The notes: generated by a model from the letters alone, not told the origin. Positions 23,126 through 34,249 are shown, counted from the stretch's first letter. The stretch is DNA of 64,000 nucleotides from Archivesica marissinica (GCA_014843695.1 CM026401.1:48310405-48374404); one strand, 5' to 3'. Numbers and translations are program-made.

Positions 23126-23480
23126 GTGTGAAATTTCATGACATATTTCCAGAGTTTACATCGGCCAATTAGCGCAGTGGTTGGCGCACTCGCTTTTCAC
23201 CATTGCAACCCGGTTCGATTCGATGGTCGTCAGAGCGGACAGGTGGGTTTTCTCCGTGTACTCCGTTTCCTCCCACACGAATAACCACATATACGCTTTC
23301 ATCCGCGCCAACGAGAGTGATTAATATAAGTTGTTTAAACTTGCGTCGCAATCGTTGCAAAATAAATTTAAAGTTAATTTAAAAAAGAGTTTACAGTTAC
23401 AAACAAGAATTAATGATTTGTCGTCTGCTACAATTATTTGAACTATCTATAGCCGTTATTTTACCCAGCATGCAAAGTAT
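23126..23480 (-). mobile_element. MITE-G copy hosting a SINE-C
   Basis: CATGACATATTTCCAGAGTT before the SINE and GTTACAAACAAG...CAGCATGCAAAG after it are consecutive G-family segments. The element is split by the SINE-C at 23161-23385. Confidence 0.7.
23161..23385 (+). mobile_element. SINE-C (V-type) with target-site duplication
   Basis: Head with AATTAGCGCAGTGGTT, a shortened B-box region, V-type core GTGGGTTTTCTCCGTGTACT, and the B/C tail GAGAGTGATTAATATAAGTT. AGAGTTTACA is duplicated at 23151-23160 and 23386-23395. The core matches vertebrate V-SINEs and the molluscan RUDI family as I remember them. Confidence 0.9.
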
Positions 23481-24000
23481 CCAAATCAGTAAAACCTAAA
23501 CAATATCTGCACATTATAGCTTCATATATCAGATGTGTTGAACAAATAAAAACTCAACTACAACAATGAAGCATATAATTCTCTGGATGACCTTGCACCC
23601 ACTTCCCCGAAAACACCCGTTATAATATACATCTTTAAGATTAACTCCAGCGTCAAGTCTATTATTTCCCCTATCAAATTCATCGTATAATTTTCAATTT
23701 AGCATAAAATGGCACATCAAATTACTTATCCATGACTCTATTAATTTCAGATGCTCCGTTAGGTCTAGTACGTGAAAACTGAAAAAAGTCAAATTTCATC
23801 AGTTTTCAAAATTATTGGATAATGTTAAGGAGTAATAAATTATAGGATTTATCGTCTGTAAGTAGCTACCTGGTATATTGTCTTATATATATATATATTT
23901 ATTTACCTTTACCCCGTTGGCAAATCATGGGTGAGCAATTTGTATAAATGTATATTGGTACCCGATTTGGACTTGTAATTTATTTATAAGCAACCTGTGG
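23481..24000. other. No recognisable gene
   Basis: AT-rich sequence with a short (TA)n at about 23887-23900. Confidence 0.4.
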
Positions 24001-24004
24001 AGCT

Positions 24005-25595
24005 TTGCAATTGTTTAGGAGACCAAGGGATGCTAAAGCCCCTTTATGCAGTTGTCAAGGAGATTAGGGAATTTTAAAGTCCCGATGAAACCTTGAAGTT
24101 GTCAAGGAGATCAGGGGATTTTAAAGTCCTGATAGAACAAACAAGATCAGGGGATTTTAAAGTCCCGATGAAACCTTGAAGTTGTCAAGGAGTTCAGGGG
24201 ATTTTAAAGTCCCATATGAACCTTGAAGTTGTCAAGGAGATCAGGGGATTTTAAAGTCCCGATGAAACCTTGAAGTTGTCAAGGAGATCAGGGGATTTTA
24301 ATGTCCCATTTGAACCTTGAAGTTGTCAAGGAGATCAGGGGATTTTAATGTTTCATTTGAACCTTGAAGTTGTCAAGGAGATCAGGGGATTTTAAAGTCC
24401 TGATAGAACAAACAAGATCAGGGGATTTTAAAGTCCTGATGAAACCTTGAAGTTGTCAAGGAGATCAGGGGATTTTAAAGTCCCAAATGAACCTTGAAGT
24501 TGTCAAGGAGTTCAGGGGATTTTAAAGTCCCGATGAAACCTTGAAGTTGTCAAGGAGATCAGGGGATTTTAAAGTCCCGATGAAACCTTGAAGTTGTCAA
24601 GGAGATCAGGGGATTTTAATGTCCCATTTGAACCTTGAAGTTGTCAAGGAGTTCAGGGGATTTTAATGTCCCAATTGAACCTTGAAGTTGTCAAGGAGAT
24701 CAGGGGATTTTAATGTCCCATTTGAACCTTGAAGTTGTCAAGGAGATCAGGGGATTTTAATGTCCCATTTGAACCTTGAAGTTGTCAAGGAGATCAGGGG
24801 ATTTTAAAGTCCTGATGAAACCTTGAAGTTGTCAAGGAGATCAGGGGATTTTAATGTCTCAATTGAACCATGAAGTTGTCAAGGAGATCAGGGGATTTTA
24901 AAGTCCTGATAGAACAAACAAGATCAGGGGATTTTAAAGTCCCAATTGAACCTTGAAGTTGTATAGGAGATCAGGGAATTTTAAAGTCCCAATAGAACCT
25001 TGAAGTTGTCAAGGAGTTCAGGGAATTTTAAAGTCCCAATTGAACCTTGAAGTTGTCAACAAGATCAGGGGATTTTAAAGTCCCGATTAAACCTTGAAGT
25101 TGTCAAGGAGCTCAGGGGATTTTAAAGTCCCAAATGAACCTTGAAGTTGTATAGGAGATCAGGGAATTTTAAAGTCCCATTGAACCTTGAAGTTGTCAAC
25201 AAGATCAGGGGATTTTAAAGTCCCGATGAAACCTTGAAGTTGTCAAGGAGATCAGGGGATTTTAAAGTCCCAGATGAACCTTGAAGTTGTATAGATCAGG
25301 GAATTTTAAAGTCCCATTGAACCTTGAAGTTGTCAACAAGATCAGGGGATTTTAAAGTCCCGATGAAACCTTGAAGTTGTCAAGGAGATCAGGGGATTTT
25401 AAAGTCCCAGATGAACCTTGAAGTTGTATAGGAGATCAGGGAATTTTAAAGTCCCAGTTGAACCTTGAAGTTGTCAACAAGATCAAGGGATTTTAAAGTC
25501 CCGATGAAACCTTGAAGTTGTCAAGGAGATCAGGGAATTTTAATGTCCCAATTGAACCATGAAGTTGTCAACGAGATCAAGAGATTTCTGATTGA
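24005..25595. repeat. 47 bp minisatellite
   Basis: About 34 copies of a unit with GTTGTCAAGGAGATCAGGGG and ATTTTAAAGTCCC. Strings carrying CCTGATAGAACAAACAAGATC recur at 24127, 24402 and 24903, and ones with TCAACAAGATC or GTATAGGAGATC occur late, so several-unit blocks were duplicated. It is unrelated to the 47 bp array at 5.9 kb. Confidence 0.95.
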
Positions 25596-25599
25596 ACCT

Positions 25600-25735
25600 T
25601 AATTTAAACAATATTTTATTCAATAATGGTACATAACATAGGAAAAGTTGCAACAGGACAGATAGGAGATCAGGGAAAGTCCTGATGGAACCTTGAAGTT
25701 GTCAAGGAGACCAGGAAGTCATTGACTAAATGCAC
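25600..25735. other. Retroelement-tail fragment and degenerate array units
   Basis: AACAATATTTTATTCAATAA (25608-25627) matches the tail-like copies at 19.0 and 19.2 kb. Remnants of the 47 bp unit follow (25660-25712). Confidence 0.4.
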
Positions 25736-25737
25736 TC

Positions 25738-25924
25738 CAGCAGTGAAAACAGTCAAATATGTCACGGAATTTCATTAGAATTGTGTCTTCTAATGAAATT
25801 CCATGACATATTTCCAGAGTTTTCAGCTACAAATAAGAAAAACACATAAATAAATTGTCGTCTGCTACAATTATTTGAACCATTTATATTCATTCCTTCA
25901 CTTACCCAGCATGCAAAGAGTTAA
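25738..25924 (-). mobile_element. MITE-G copy with internal palindrome
   Basis: AAATATGTCACGGAATTTCA faces TCTAATGAAATTCCATGACA as a palindrome, followed by the G body TTGTCGTCTGCTACAATTAT and the terminus GCATGCAAAGAGTTAA at 25909-25924. Confidence 0.75.
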
Positions 25925-25978
25925 TACCCCAATATGTGTATTGCAGTAATGTTCATGCACGGAGATTATGAAAATGTT

Positions 25979-26118
25979 GGCAGCTTCTTACGGAGGTTGG
26001 TGCACCCAAGTACTGGTTAACCGCTGGAGCCTGCCCAGGAAAGGTGTTGTTAAGTAAACTGCCCGTCGGCGATATAGCCCGAAATGGTGCTGATGCAGGC
26101 GTAAAACCCGAAATATAA
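25979..26118 (+). mobile_element. SINE-D copy, 5' truncated
   Basis: Sense-oriented D body CCGCTGGAGCCTGCCCAGGA, followed by GGCGATATAGCCC and the tail GATGCAGGCGTAAAACCC. The tRNA-like head is absent. Confidence 0.75.
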
Positions 26119-26219
26119 CATAAATAACATGCACAGAGATTAAGACGATATATGTTTGTTAAATTCACTTAAACAATAACATTTTCTTTTTATTTTCGGC
26201 GGGGAGTGTTTTTATGATA

Positions 26220-26935
26220 GAAAACTATGCAACTGTGTGCTAAATGGTGCTAGAGCATCATATTTACAACTGTGTGCTAAATGGCGCTAGAATGTCATAT
26301 TTACAACTGTGTCCTAAATGGCGCTAGAACATCATATTTACAACTGTGTGCTAAATGGCGTTAGAACGTCATATTTACAACTCTGTGCTAAATGGCACTA
26401 GAACATCATATTTACAACTGTGTGCTAAATGGCGCTAGAATGTCATATTTACAACTGTGTGCTAAATGGCGCTAGAACATCATATTTACAACTGTGTGCT
26501 AAATGGTGTTAGAACATCATATTTACAACTGTGTGCTAAATGGCACTAGAACATCATATTTACAACTGTGTGCTAAATGGCGTTAGAATGTCATATTTAC
26601 AACTATGTGCTAAATGGCGCTAGAACATCATATTTACAACTGTGTGCTAAATGGCGCTAGAATGTCATATTTACAACTGTGTGCTAAATGGCACTAGAAC
26701 ATCATATTTACAACTGTGTGCTAAATGGCGCTAGAACATCATATTTACAACTGTGTGCTAAATGGCGCTAGAACATCATATTTACAACTATGTGCTAAAT
26801 GGCGCTAAAATGTCATATTTACAACTGTGTGCTAAATAGCGCTAGAACATCATATTTACAACTGTGTGCTAAATGGCGCTAAAACGTCATATTTACAACT
26901 GTGTGCTAAATGGCGCTAGAACATCATATTTAGAT
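26220..26935. repeat. 37 bp minisatellite
   Basis: About 19 copies of a unit with ACAACTGTGTGCTAAATGGC and GCTAGAACATCATATTT. Variation is mostly GCGC/GCAC/GCGT and ACATC/ATGTC. Confidence 0.95.
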
Positions 26936-27265
26936 GACCATAAGTGACATCATAAAAGACCTACCTGACAGCTTGAGTCCGAAAACGTAATGATTAGCGT
27001 TGACAACAGGTACCACATGTGCAAAGCAGTGCTTTTAACCAGTGGAATAACACATTTTTATGTCACTGATAAATTTTGATATTTCATTGGAAAGCATAAA
27101 ATGACAGGAAATATTTTCTAAGAATGCATGGGAGATATTCTAAGAAGTGGCTAATTGGAAAGATCTGCCACAAATGAACTGTTATATGCGAAATTATAAC
27201 TACAACTTCCTGTTCAGAGGTGTTTATTTACAACATCATCAATCATTTTATAGACGGACTGATGT
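26936..27265. other. No recognisable gene
   Basis: Spacer between two arrays; nothing supported. Confidence 0.4.
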
Positions 27266-27267
27266 CA

Positions 27268-28255
27268 AGCCAACACTGAGGTCAATGAGCATACGATTTA
27301 TAGTTTTATGTACCAACACTGAGGTCAATAAGCATACGATTTATAGTTTTATAGACCAACACTGAGGTCAATAAGCATACGATTTATAGTTTTATATACC
27401 AACACTGAGGTCAATAACCATACGATTTATAGTTTTATAGACCAACACTGAGGTCAATAAGCATACGATTTATAGTTTTATATACCAACACTGAGGTCAA
27501 TAAGCATACGATTTATAGTTTTATATACCAACACTGAGGTCAATAACCATACGATTTATAGTTTTATAGACCAACACTGAGGTCAATAACCATACGATTT
27601 ATAGTTTTATATACCAACACTGAGGTCAATAAGCATACGATTTATAGTTTTATATACCAACACTGAGGTCAATAACCATACGATTTATAGTTTTATATAC
27701 CAACACTGAGGTCAATAACCATACGATTTATAGTTTTATAGACCAACACTGAGGTCAATAACCATACGATTTATAGTTTTATATACCAACACTGAGGTCA
27801 ATAACCATACGATTTATAGTTTTATAGACCAACACTGAGGTCAATAACCATACGATTTATAGTTTTATATACCAACACTGAGGTCAATAACCATACGATT
27901 TATAGTTTTATATACCAACACTGAGGTCAATAACCATACGATTTATAGTTTTATATACCAACACTGAGGTCAATAACCATACGATTTATAGTTTTATATA
28001 CCAACACTGAGGTCAATAACCATACGATTTATAGTTTTATATACCAACACTGAGGTCAATAACCATACGATTTATAGTTTTATATACCAACACTGAGGTC
28101 AATAACCATACGATTTATAGTTTTATATACCAACACTGAGGTCAATAACCATACGATTTATAGTTTTATATACCAACACTGAGGTCAATAACCATACGAT
28201 TTATAGTTTTATAGACCAACACTGAGGTCAATAACCATACGATTTATAGTTTTAT
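27268..28255. repeat. 43 bp minisatellite
   Basis: About 23 copies of a unit with CCAACACTGAGGTCAATAAC and CATACGATTTATAGTTTTAT. Variants TATACC/TAGACC and AACC/AAGC alternate, suggesting two- to three-unit duplication steps. Confidence 0.95.
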
Positions 28256-28295
28256 ATTTTCTTTGAAGAAAGAAACATATTACCTATAACTTGTG

Positions 28296-28470
28296 GTGAA
28301 AATAACAGTCAAATATGTCAGGAAATGTCATAAAAACACAATTTTAATGAAATTCCGAGGCATGACATATTTGCAGAGTTTTTAGTTACAAATAAGAAAA
28401 ACACATAAACTGAATTTTCATCCGCTACAATTATTTGAACTATTTATAGCCTTTATTTTACCCAGTTAAA
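28296..28470 (-). mobile_element. MITE-G copy, end missing
   Basis: Contains CAGTCAAATATGTCAGGAA, GGCATGACATATTTGCAGAG, and CATCCGCTACAATTATTTGA up to TTTTACCCAG. The terminal GCATGCAAAGAGTTAA is lost. Confidence 0.65.
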
Positions 28471-28588
28471 GATGAAATACTAGCTTCATTAATATTGGTG
28501 ACATTTTGAACATTTGGAAAACAGTCGTTATTTGTTTAGTTAAAAGTGGTCAGGTGGATGAAATGATAAGACATGGGATAATGACCCT

Positions 28589-28807
28589 GAGGTTATAAAA
28601 CTTTTCTCAGATCTCAAACTCAAGCTCAAGTAATCTGATTGGTTGAGTGTTACTGTCAATTGATCCAATCAGACGATTGAGAACTTTTCTCAGATCTCAA
28701 ACTCAAGCTCAAGTGATCTGATTGGTTGATTCTGAGTGTTACTGTCAATTGATCCAATTAGACGATTGAGACTGAGTTTTGAGATTGGTGAAAAGTTTTA
28801 TAACCTC
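28589..28807. mobile_element. MITE-N with about 34 bp inverted ends
   Basis: Left end GAGGTTATAAAACTTTTCTC and right end GAAAAGTTTTATAACCTC are inverted repeats extending about 34 bp with a few mismatches. The inside contains an internal direct duplication of CTCAGATCTCAAACTCAAGC. Superfamily not assigned. Confidence 0.7.
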
Positions 28808-28874
28808 CAGGCATATGGACCAAATACATAATATTTTACCCACTTTTCACCTTTGAAATTTGCAATTTCATGAT

Positions 28875-29067
28875 ATCCTCGGACCGGGAAGTATGTGAGA
28901 TGGTACGATGGTCGCCAGATCGGACAAGTGGGTTTTCTCCAGGTACTACGGTTTCCTCCCACACGAATGATCACATTTAAGCTTTCATCCGTGCCAACGA
29001 GAGTGATTAATACAAGTTGTTAAAACTTGTTCACAATCGTTGTAAAATAAATAAAAGTTTAAACTTT
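28875..29067 (+). mobile_element. SINE-C copy, 5' truncated
   Basis: Starts at the B-box (TCCTCGGACCGGG), then V-type core, GTGCCAACGAGAGTGATTAA and the B/C tail. Confidence 0.8.
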
Positions 29068-29139
29068 AAACCAGTCTACCATCGGAAGCATTGGTATATT
29101 TGGTGTCATTTGTCCATGTACTTCTGTCATCTGCTCTCT

Positions 29140-29240
29140 AGTGTGTGAGGTGTCTTGCTCAAGGACATTTCATATGGGTATGGAATCAGGGACGACCCAC
29201 AATCTCTAATTCGATGCTCTGCCATGGACCACGGATGCCT
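29140..29240. mobile_element. Possible SINE fragment
   Basis: GGTGTCTTGCTCAAGGACAT resembles the core found in several animal SINEs, and CATGGACCACGGATGCCTCA follows. No clear head or tail, so this is tentative. Confidence 0.25.
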
Positions 29241-29317
29241 CAATGGACACAATGTCAAAACCTACCATACACAGCCAGACAGATGGATAAAAAATGACAA
29301 CATTCCATATAAGTCAA

Positions 29318-30158
29318 AATCTAGAGTATTCAGCTCTCTAATAATTGTAGCAGACGACAAATCGAGAGTATTCAGCTCTCTAATAATTGTAGCAGACAAC
29401 AACTCGAGAGTATTCAGCTCTCTAATAATTGTAGCAGATGACAAATCGAGAGTATTCAGCTCTCTAATAATTGTAGCAGACAACAAATCAAGAGTATTCA
29501 GCTCTCTAATAATTGTAGCAGACAACAAATCGAGAGTATTCAGCTCTCTAATAATTGTAGCAGACAACAAATCGAGAGTATTCAGCTCTCTAATAATTGT
29601 AGCAGACAACAAATTGAGAGTATTCAGCTCTCTAATAATTGTAGCAGACGACATATAGAGAGTATTCAGCTCTCTAATAATTGTAGCAGACAACACATCG
29701 AGAGTATTCAGCTCTCTAATAATTGTAGCAGACGACACATAGAGAGTATTCAGCACTCTAATAATTGTAGCAGACAACAAATCGAGAGTATTCAGCTCTC
29801 TAATAATTGTAGCAGACGACAAATTGAGAGTATTCAGCTCTCTAATAATTGTAGCAGACGACAAATCAAGAGTATTCAGCTCTCTAATAATTGTAGCAGA
29901 CAACAAATCGAGAGTATTCAGCGCTCTAATAATTGTAGCAGACGACAAATCAAGAGTATTCAGCTCTCTAATAATTGTAGCAGACGACAACTCGAGAGTA
30001 TTCAGCTCTCTAATAATTGTAGCAGATGAAAAATCGAGAGTATTCAGCTCTCTAATAATTGTAGCAGACAACACATCGATAGTATTCAGCTCTCTAATAA
30101 TTGTAGCAGACGACAAATCGAGAGTATTCAGCTCTCTAATAATTGTAGCAGATGACAA
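29318..30158. repeat. 42 bp minisatellite inside MITE-G
   Basis: About 20 copies of a 42 bp unit with AGAGTATTCAGCTCTCTAAT and AATTGTAGCAGACGACAAAT. The second half is the MITE-G internal segment AATAATTGTAGCAGACGACA, single copy at 43780-43800. The array exits to the right into normal MITE-G sequence (CAATTCACTAATC, TTATTTGTAACTAAAA). The period is 14 codons and both strands are open; not coding. Confidence 0.95.
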
Positions 30159-30576
30159 TTCACTAATCTATTTTTATTATTTGTAACTAAAACCTCTGGA
30201 AATAATTTTAAACTTTATTTATTTTACAACGATTGCGAAGCAAGTTTTAACAACTTATATTAATCACTCTCGTTGGCGCGGATGAAAGCGTATATATGGT
30301 CGTTCGTGTGGGAGGAAACCGGAGTACCCGGAGAAAACCCACCTGTCCGATCTGGCGACCACCGTACCGTCTCACATACTTCCCAGGTCGAGGATCGAAC
30401 CTGAGTTGCATTGGTGAGAAGCCAGCGCGCTAACCACTGCGCTAATTGGACAGCCCTCTGGAAATACAACTATATGGAATGCAATTTCATCAGAATTGAG
30501 GCGTTATGACACAATTCTAACAAACTTCCATGACATATTTGACTGATATAATCATCCTTAGCATGCAAAGAGTTAA
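30159..30576 (-). mobile_element. MITE-G right part, split by SINE-C
   Basis: G sequence continues from the 42 bp array, is broken by SINE-C (30205-30454) and resumes to the terminus GCATGCAAAGAGTTAA at 30561-30576. Confidence 0.75.
30205..30454 (-). mobile_element. SINE-C, full length with target-site duplication
   Basis: Inverted full-length copy. CCTCTGGAAATA is present at 30193-30204 and 30455-30466, a 12 bp duplication of MITE-G sequence. Head and V-type core (GAGTACCCGGAGAAAACCCA in reverse) are intact. Confidence 0.9.
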
Positions 30577-30579
30577 GAC

Positions 30580-31400
30580 ATTCCCAGTAACCTCTATGGA
30601 GGTGGGGTAGAGATGTTAACCTCTATGGAGGTGGGGTAGAGATGTTAACCTCTATGGAGGTGGGGTAGAGATGTTAACCTCTATGGAGGTGGGGTAGAGA
30701 TGTTAACCTCTATGGAGGTGGGGTAGAGATGTTAATCTCTATGGAGGTGGGGTAGAGATGTTAACCTCTATGGAGGTGGGGTAGAGATGTTAACCTCTAT
30801 GGAGGTGGGGTAGAGATGTTAACCTCTATGGAGGCGGGGTAGAGATGTTAATCTCTATGGATGTGGGGTAGAGGTGTTAATCTCTATGGAGGTGGGGTAG
30901 AGATGTTAACCTCTATGGAGGTGGGGTAGAGATGTTAACCTCTATGGAGGTGGGGTAGAGATGTCAACCTCTATGGAGGTGGGGTAGAGATGTTAACCTC
31001 TATGGAGGTGGGGTAGAGTAGTCAATCTCTATGGAGGTGGGGTAGAGATGTTAATCTCTATGGAGGTGGGGTAGAGATGTCAACCTCTATGGAGGTGGGG
31101 TAGAGATGTTAATCTCTATGGAGGTGGGGTAGAGATGTTAATCTCTATGGAGGTGGGGTAGAGATGTTAATCTCTATGGAGGTGGGGTAGAGATGTTAAT
31201 CTCTATGTAGGTGGGGTAGAGATGTTAATCTCTATGTAGGTGGGGTAGAGATGTTAATCTCTATGGAGGTGGGGTAGAGATGTTAATTTCTATGGAGGTG
31301 GGGTAGAGATGTTAATCTCTATGGAGGTGGGGTAGAGATGTCATCTTCTATGGAGGTGGGATAGAGATGTTAACCTCCATGGAGGTGGGGTAGAGAGATG
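30580..31400. repeat. 29 bp minisatellite (MITE-K derived)
   Basis: About 28 copies of CTCTATGGAGGTGGGGTAGA + GATGTTAAC. The first unit is preceded by TCCCAGTAAC, exactly as in MITE-K (TCCCAGTAATATCTATGGAG at 36350; CTAGTAACCTCCATGAAGG at 47572). The strand is G-rich (GGAGGTGGGG in every unit). Confidence 0.95.
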
Positions 31401-31483
31401 TTCTTCCACTTGGTCACAGTGTATAAACAGAGAATCTAAATCTTACATGGCTAAAGAGTACCCATAATGGTTTTTCTTAAATT

Positions 31484-31728
31484 TAAGTTATTTAACGTCG
31501 CTACTGGCTGCCCATTTGAGCAACGGGGCAGTTTACCTAACAACACATTTCCTGAGCATGCTTTAGCGATTAACCAGTACTTGGGTGCACCAACCTCCGT
31601 AAGAAGCTGTCAACTTTTTCATATAAAAGAGACACGGTCTGAGCGGGGCTCGAACCCATGACCATCAGTGATGATAGGTTACAGTGGTATACAAGCTAGC
31701 GACCTAAACCACTCGACCACGGAGACAG
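31484..31728 (-). mobile_element. SINE-D body with SINE-A-type tail
   Basis: On the minus strand: Ser-like head (CCGTGGTCGAGTGGTTTAGG), B-box GGGTTCGAGCCCC, the D body, then TTGCTCAAATGGGCAGCCAG and TAGCGACG. The end is the SINE-A tail, not the usual D tail. A second copy of this arrangement is at 41303-41383. Confidence 0.7.
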
Positions 31729-31729
31729 A

Positions 31730-32070
31730 CCCCCCTAATGGTAAATTCAAATTGCTCTTAATGTATTTGTCCTACAGTGGATGTACTAAATTACAATACC
31801 CAATACCCATATTCAAATTAAACTTAAAATTACTATTATCGAATGAAATATAATCATTATATCCCGTCATTTTGCATGGTTAATTAAATTTATACATTTT
31901 CCTATCAGAACTGGCTCATATTGAATATCCATACAGTGAATTATTATGTGATACGCGGTGTTCTCTTTCCAATTTTAAAACTGTATATGCCAAATAAATA
32001 GTGTACATTACGAGCTTGAATAGTCATTGATTCTCTTTGTCCGTTTCTGGATTTACAGCCCGTAACCCTT
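31730..32070. other. No recognisable gene
   Basis: AT-rich spacer; nothing supported. Confidence 0.4.
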
Positions 32071-32362
32071 TCCTTTATAGAGATTCAGGTTAATATACTA
32101 CTATATCTCCATACATTTAGCTATCATGCAGTGGATAAGTAGTCGCCATAGTTGCCATATCTATCCCACCTACATAGATATTACTGGGACTACATGAGAT
32201 TCTGGTAAACCTCTTGACGCCATTACCAATACGACATACATTAACCCTTTCCCTCATAGAGGCATCTCATGACGCCATTACCAATACAACATACATTAAC
32301 CCTTTCCTCATAAAAGCACCTCTTGATGCCATTACCAATACGACATACATTAACCGTTATGA
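32071..32362 (-). mobile_element. MITE-K, rearranged
   Basis: GTAACCCTTTCCTTTATAGA (mutated end), then the inverted K unit (GGATAAGTAGTCGCCATAGT). Three short repeats of CTCTTGACGCCATTACCAAT / ACATACATTAACC follow. Several TTAACCCTTTCC ends are internal, as if ends were duplicated. Confidence 0.65.
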
Positions 32363-33028
32363 TCATTGTTTGTTAACAGGCATTAAATTTGTAATAAATG
32401 TGAGAACCAGATACGAAATTGCTACATTTTCCATAAAAAAAAAGACCTTTTTTTTCAAACGAAACGCCGATGTGCCAAGCTCTTTTAAATACTGAAAATA
32501 CAGAAAGGTAGATGGAAATTTAATACAAACTGTCTAACCAATAATGTATCAGTATGATATTGTCAATTTAACATGTGACAAAACATTTTAATATAAACGT
32601 CAAGTTAAAATGACATAATGGAAATTCCTTATAAAAACTTCTAGTATTAAAGGGGTAGTTATTGTTGAAATGTTGTGCAAAATCTAAATGCCATTTAACA
32701 GATTAATTTCTACTTATTTTCAATTACAAAACATTTATTTTGGCATTAGCATATTTAATTGCATTTCTTAAAATGTCGAATTAAACTAGATTGCCCCAAT
32801 AGAAGCCAGGTGCTAGAGTGTGTTTTACTTTACACATCTACAAGTGTTGGATTAGTGTCATGTCTTCCTATGTAAATATTGCATCGGGATTATCCATACC
32901 AGAAGATATTTTAATTAATACATATACATGCAAAGTATCCCCTTCTTGAGAGGGGTCTCGTATAATTGTACAAACCCCGTTAAATCTTTATTACAATTAC
33001 ACATGTAGTGTATCACACAAGGGATCTG
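32363..33028. other. No recognisable gene
   Basis: AT-rich sequence without coding or repeat signals that I can support. Confidence 0.4.
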
Positions 33029-33029
33029 C

Positions 33030-33243
33030 CCGTAACCCTTTGTATGCTAGCGGCAGATAAAATCACTTTTTACAAACAGCATAGAGCCAGATCAGACGCC
33101 ACCGAACATGCCGTCTGATCAGGCTCTATGCTGTTAGCTAAAACAATTGGCTGAATAGCAAACAACATAGATCCTGATCAGACGTGGCGGATATATGTTG
33201 TTTGCAAATGTGATTTCATTTACTCAGCAGGCAAAGGGTAACT
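33030..33243. mobile_element. MITE-H5, twin hairpin
   Basis: Ends GTAACCCTTTGTATGCTAGC and AGCAGGCAAAGGGTAAC form imperfect inverted repeats. Inside are the palindromes ACAGCATAGAGCCAGATCAG / GGCTCTATGCTGTT and AACAACATAGATCC / ATATGTTGTTTGC. The module order is reversed relative to H2. Confidence 0.7.
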
Positions 33244-33245
33244 AA

Positions 33246-33420
33246 TTGGAAAACCTTAGAGCAAGGACGAAAACACGCCTCATCGGTTTTAAAACTAAGA
33301 AATAGTAGCAGTCATAATTGGAAATCCTTAGAGCAAGGACGAAAACAAGCCTCATTGGTTTTAAAACTAAGAAATAGTAGCAGTCACAATTGGAAATCCT
33401 TAGAGCAAGGACACAAGACA
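33246..33420. repeat. 72 bp tandem repeat, about 2.4 units
   Basis: TTGGAAATCCTTAGAGCAAG starts at 33246 (variant), 33318 and 33390, a 72 bp period, with AAACTAAGAAATAGTAGCAG inside each full unit. Confidence 0.9.
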
Positions 33421-33427
33421 CAAATTT

Positions 33428-33605
33428 TTTATATGACCATAGGGCAAACACAAATAATTTGTGTCTTGTGCCTGTAAACATTACTTACTATATGACCATA
33501 GGGCAAACACAAATAATTTGTGTCTTGTGCCTGTAAACATTACTTACTATATGACCATAGGGCAAACACAAATAATTTGTGTCTTGTGCCTGTGGTCAGT
33601 GGTTC
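33428..33605. repeat. 59 bp tandem repeat, three units, palindromic
   Basis: ATATGACCATAGGGCAAACA recurs at about 59 bp intervals (33431, 33490, 33549), each unit holding ACACAAATAATTTGTGT, a near-perfect palindrome. Confidence 0.9.
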
Positions 33606-33627
33606 ACAATCGCATACCACAGAAACA

Positions 33628-33833
33628 TTAACCCTTAACCTTTCGCATAAATTGGATGAAATGTGCAAACAACAGAGATCCAGATCAGCGTCTGATCAGG
33701 ATCTATGTTGTTTGCCAATCAGACAAGTGATTTAGCTTCACTAGCAGAATAGCAAACAGCATAGCGCCGTCTGATCTGGCTCTATGCTGTTTGCAAAATC
33801 GACTCAAGTCGTGGTTGGCAGGTTACGGGTTAA
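33628..33833. mobile_element. MITE-H4, complete
   Basis: TTAA-bounded, with ends TTAACCCTTAACCT and AGGTTACGGGTTAA (one mismatch). Contains both palindromes (GCAAACAACAGAGATCC, GCAAACAGCATAGCGCC). Confidence 0.8.
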
Positions 33834-33925
33834 TTACCTAATTCCACAGTTTACCAAAATCTAAGAAATGTTCATAAATACCGTATGCATTAATGGAAAG
33901 CAGAATGATGTTCTTTATTGTGTTA

Positions 33926-34171
33926 TTAACCCTTTCAACCCCACAGGCCTCTAAATAGGCTTATGAAAAGTGTAGATCCAGATGAGCCGGCTCATGACGA
34001 GCCGTCTCATCAGGATCTGCACTTTTTTGCCAGTAATAATTATTACTATTTTTAGATAAAACTACCCATTTTGATAAATGAACTGGTCCAAAGGTAATTT
34101 TCTTATTAATTTATTGGTCTGAAAATATCACGCACCAGTCCATGGCAGTTACTTGGGGTTGAATGGGTTAA
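33926..34171. mobile_element. MITE-H1, complete
   Basis: TTAA-bounded: TTAACCCTTTCAACCCCACA ... GGTTGAATGGGTTAA. A central palindrome pairs AAAGTGTAGATCCAGATGAG with CTCATCAGGATCTGCACTTT. Confidence 0.85.
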
Positions 34172-34195
34172 ATTCAGTATAAAAACATTATCTAC

Positions 34196-34235
34196 AGCAA
34201 TCCAGGGATCACAGGTTCGATCCCCCGTCCCCCAT
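34196..34235 (+). mobile_element. SINE-A head fragment
   Basis: CAATCCAGGGATCACAGGTT and CGATCCCCCGTC are the anticodon-to-B-box part of a SINE-A head, truncated on both sides. Confidence 0.6.
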
Positions 34236-34249
34236 TTCAGGACAACTGT

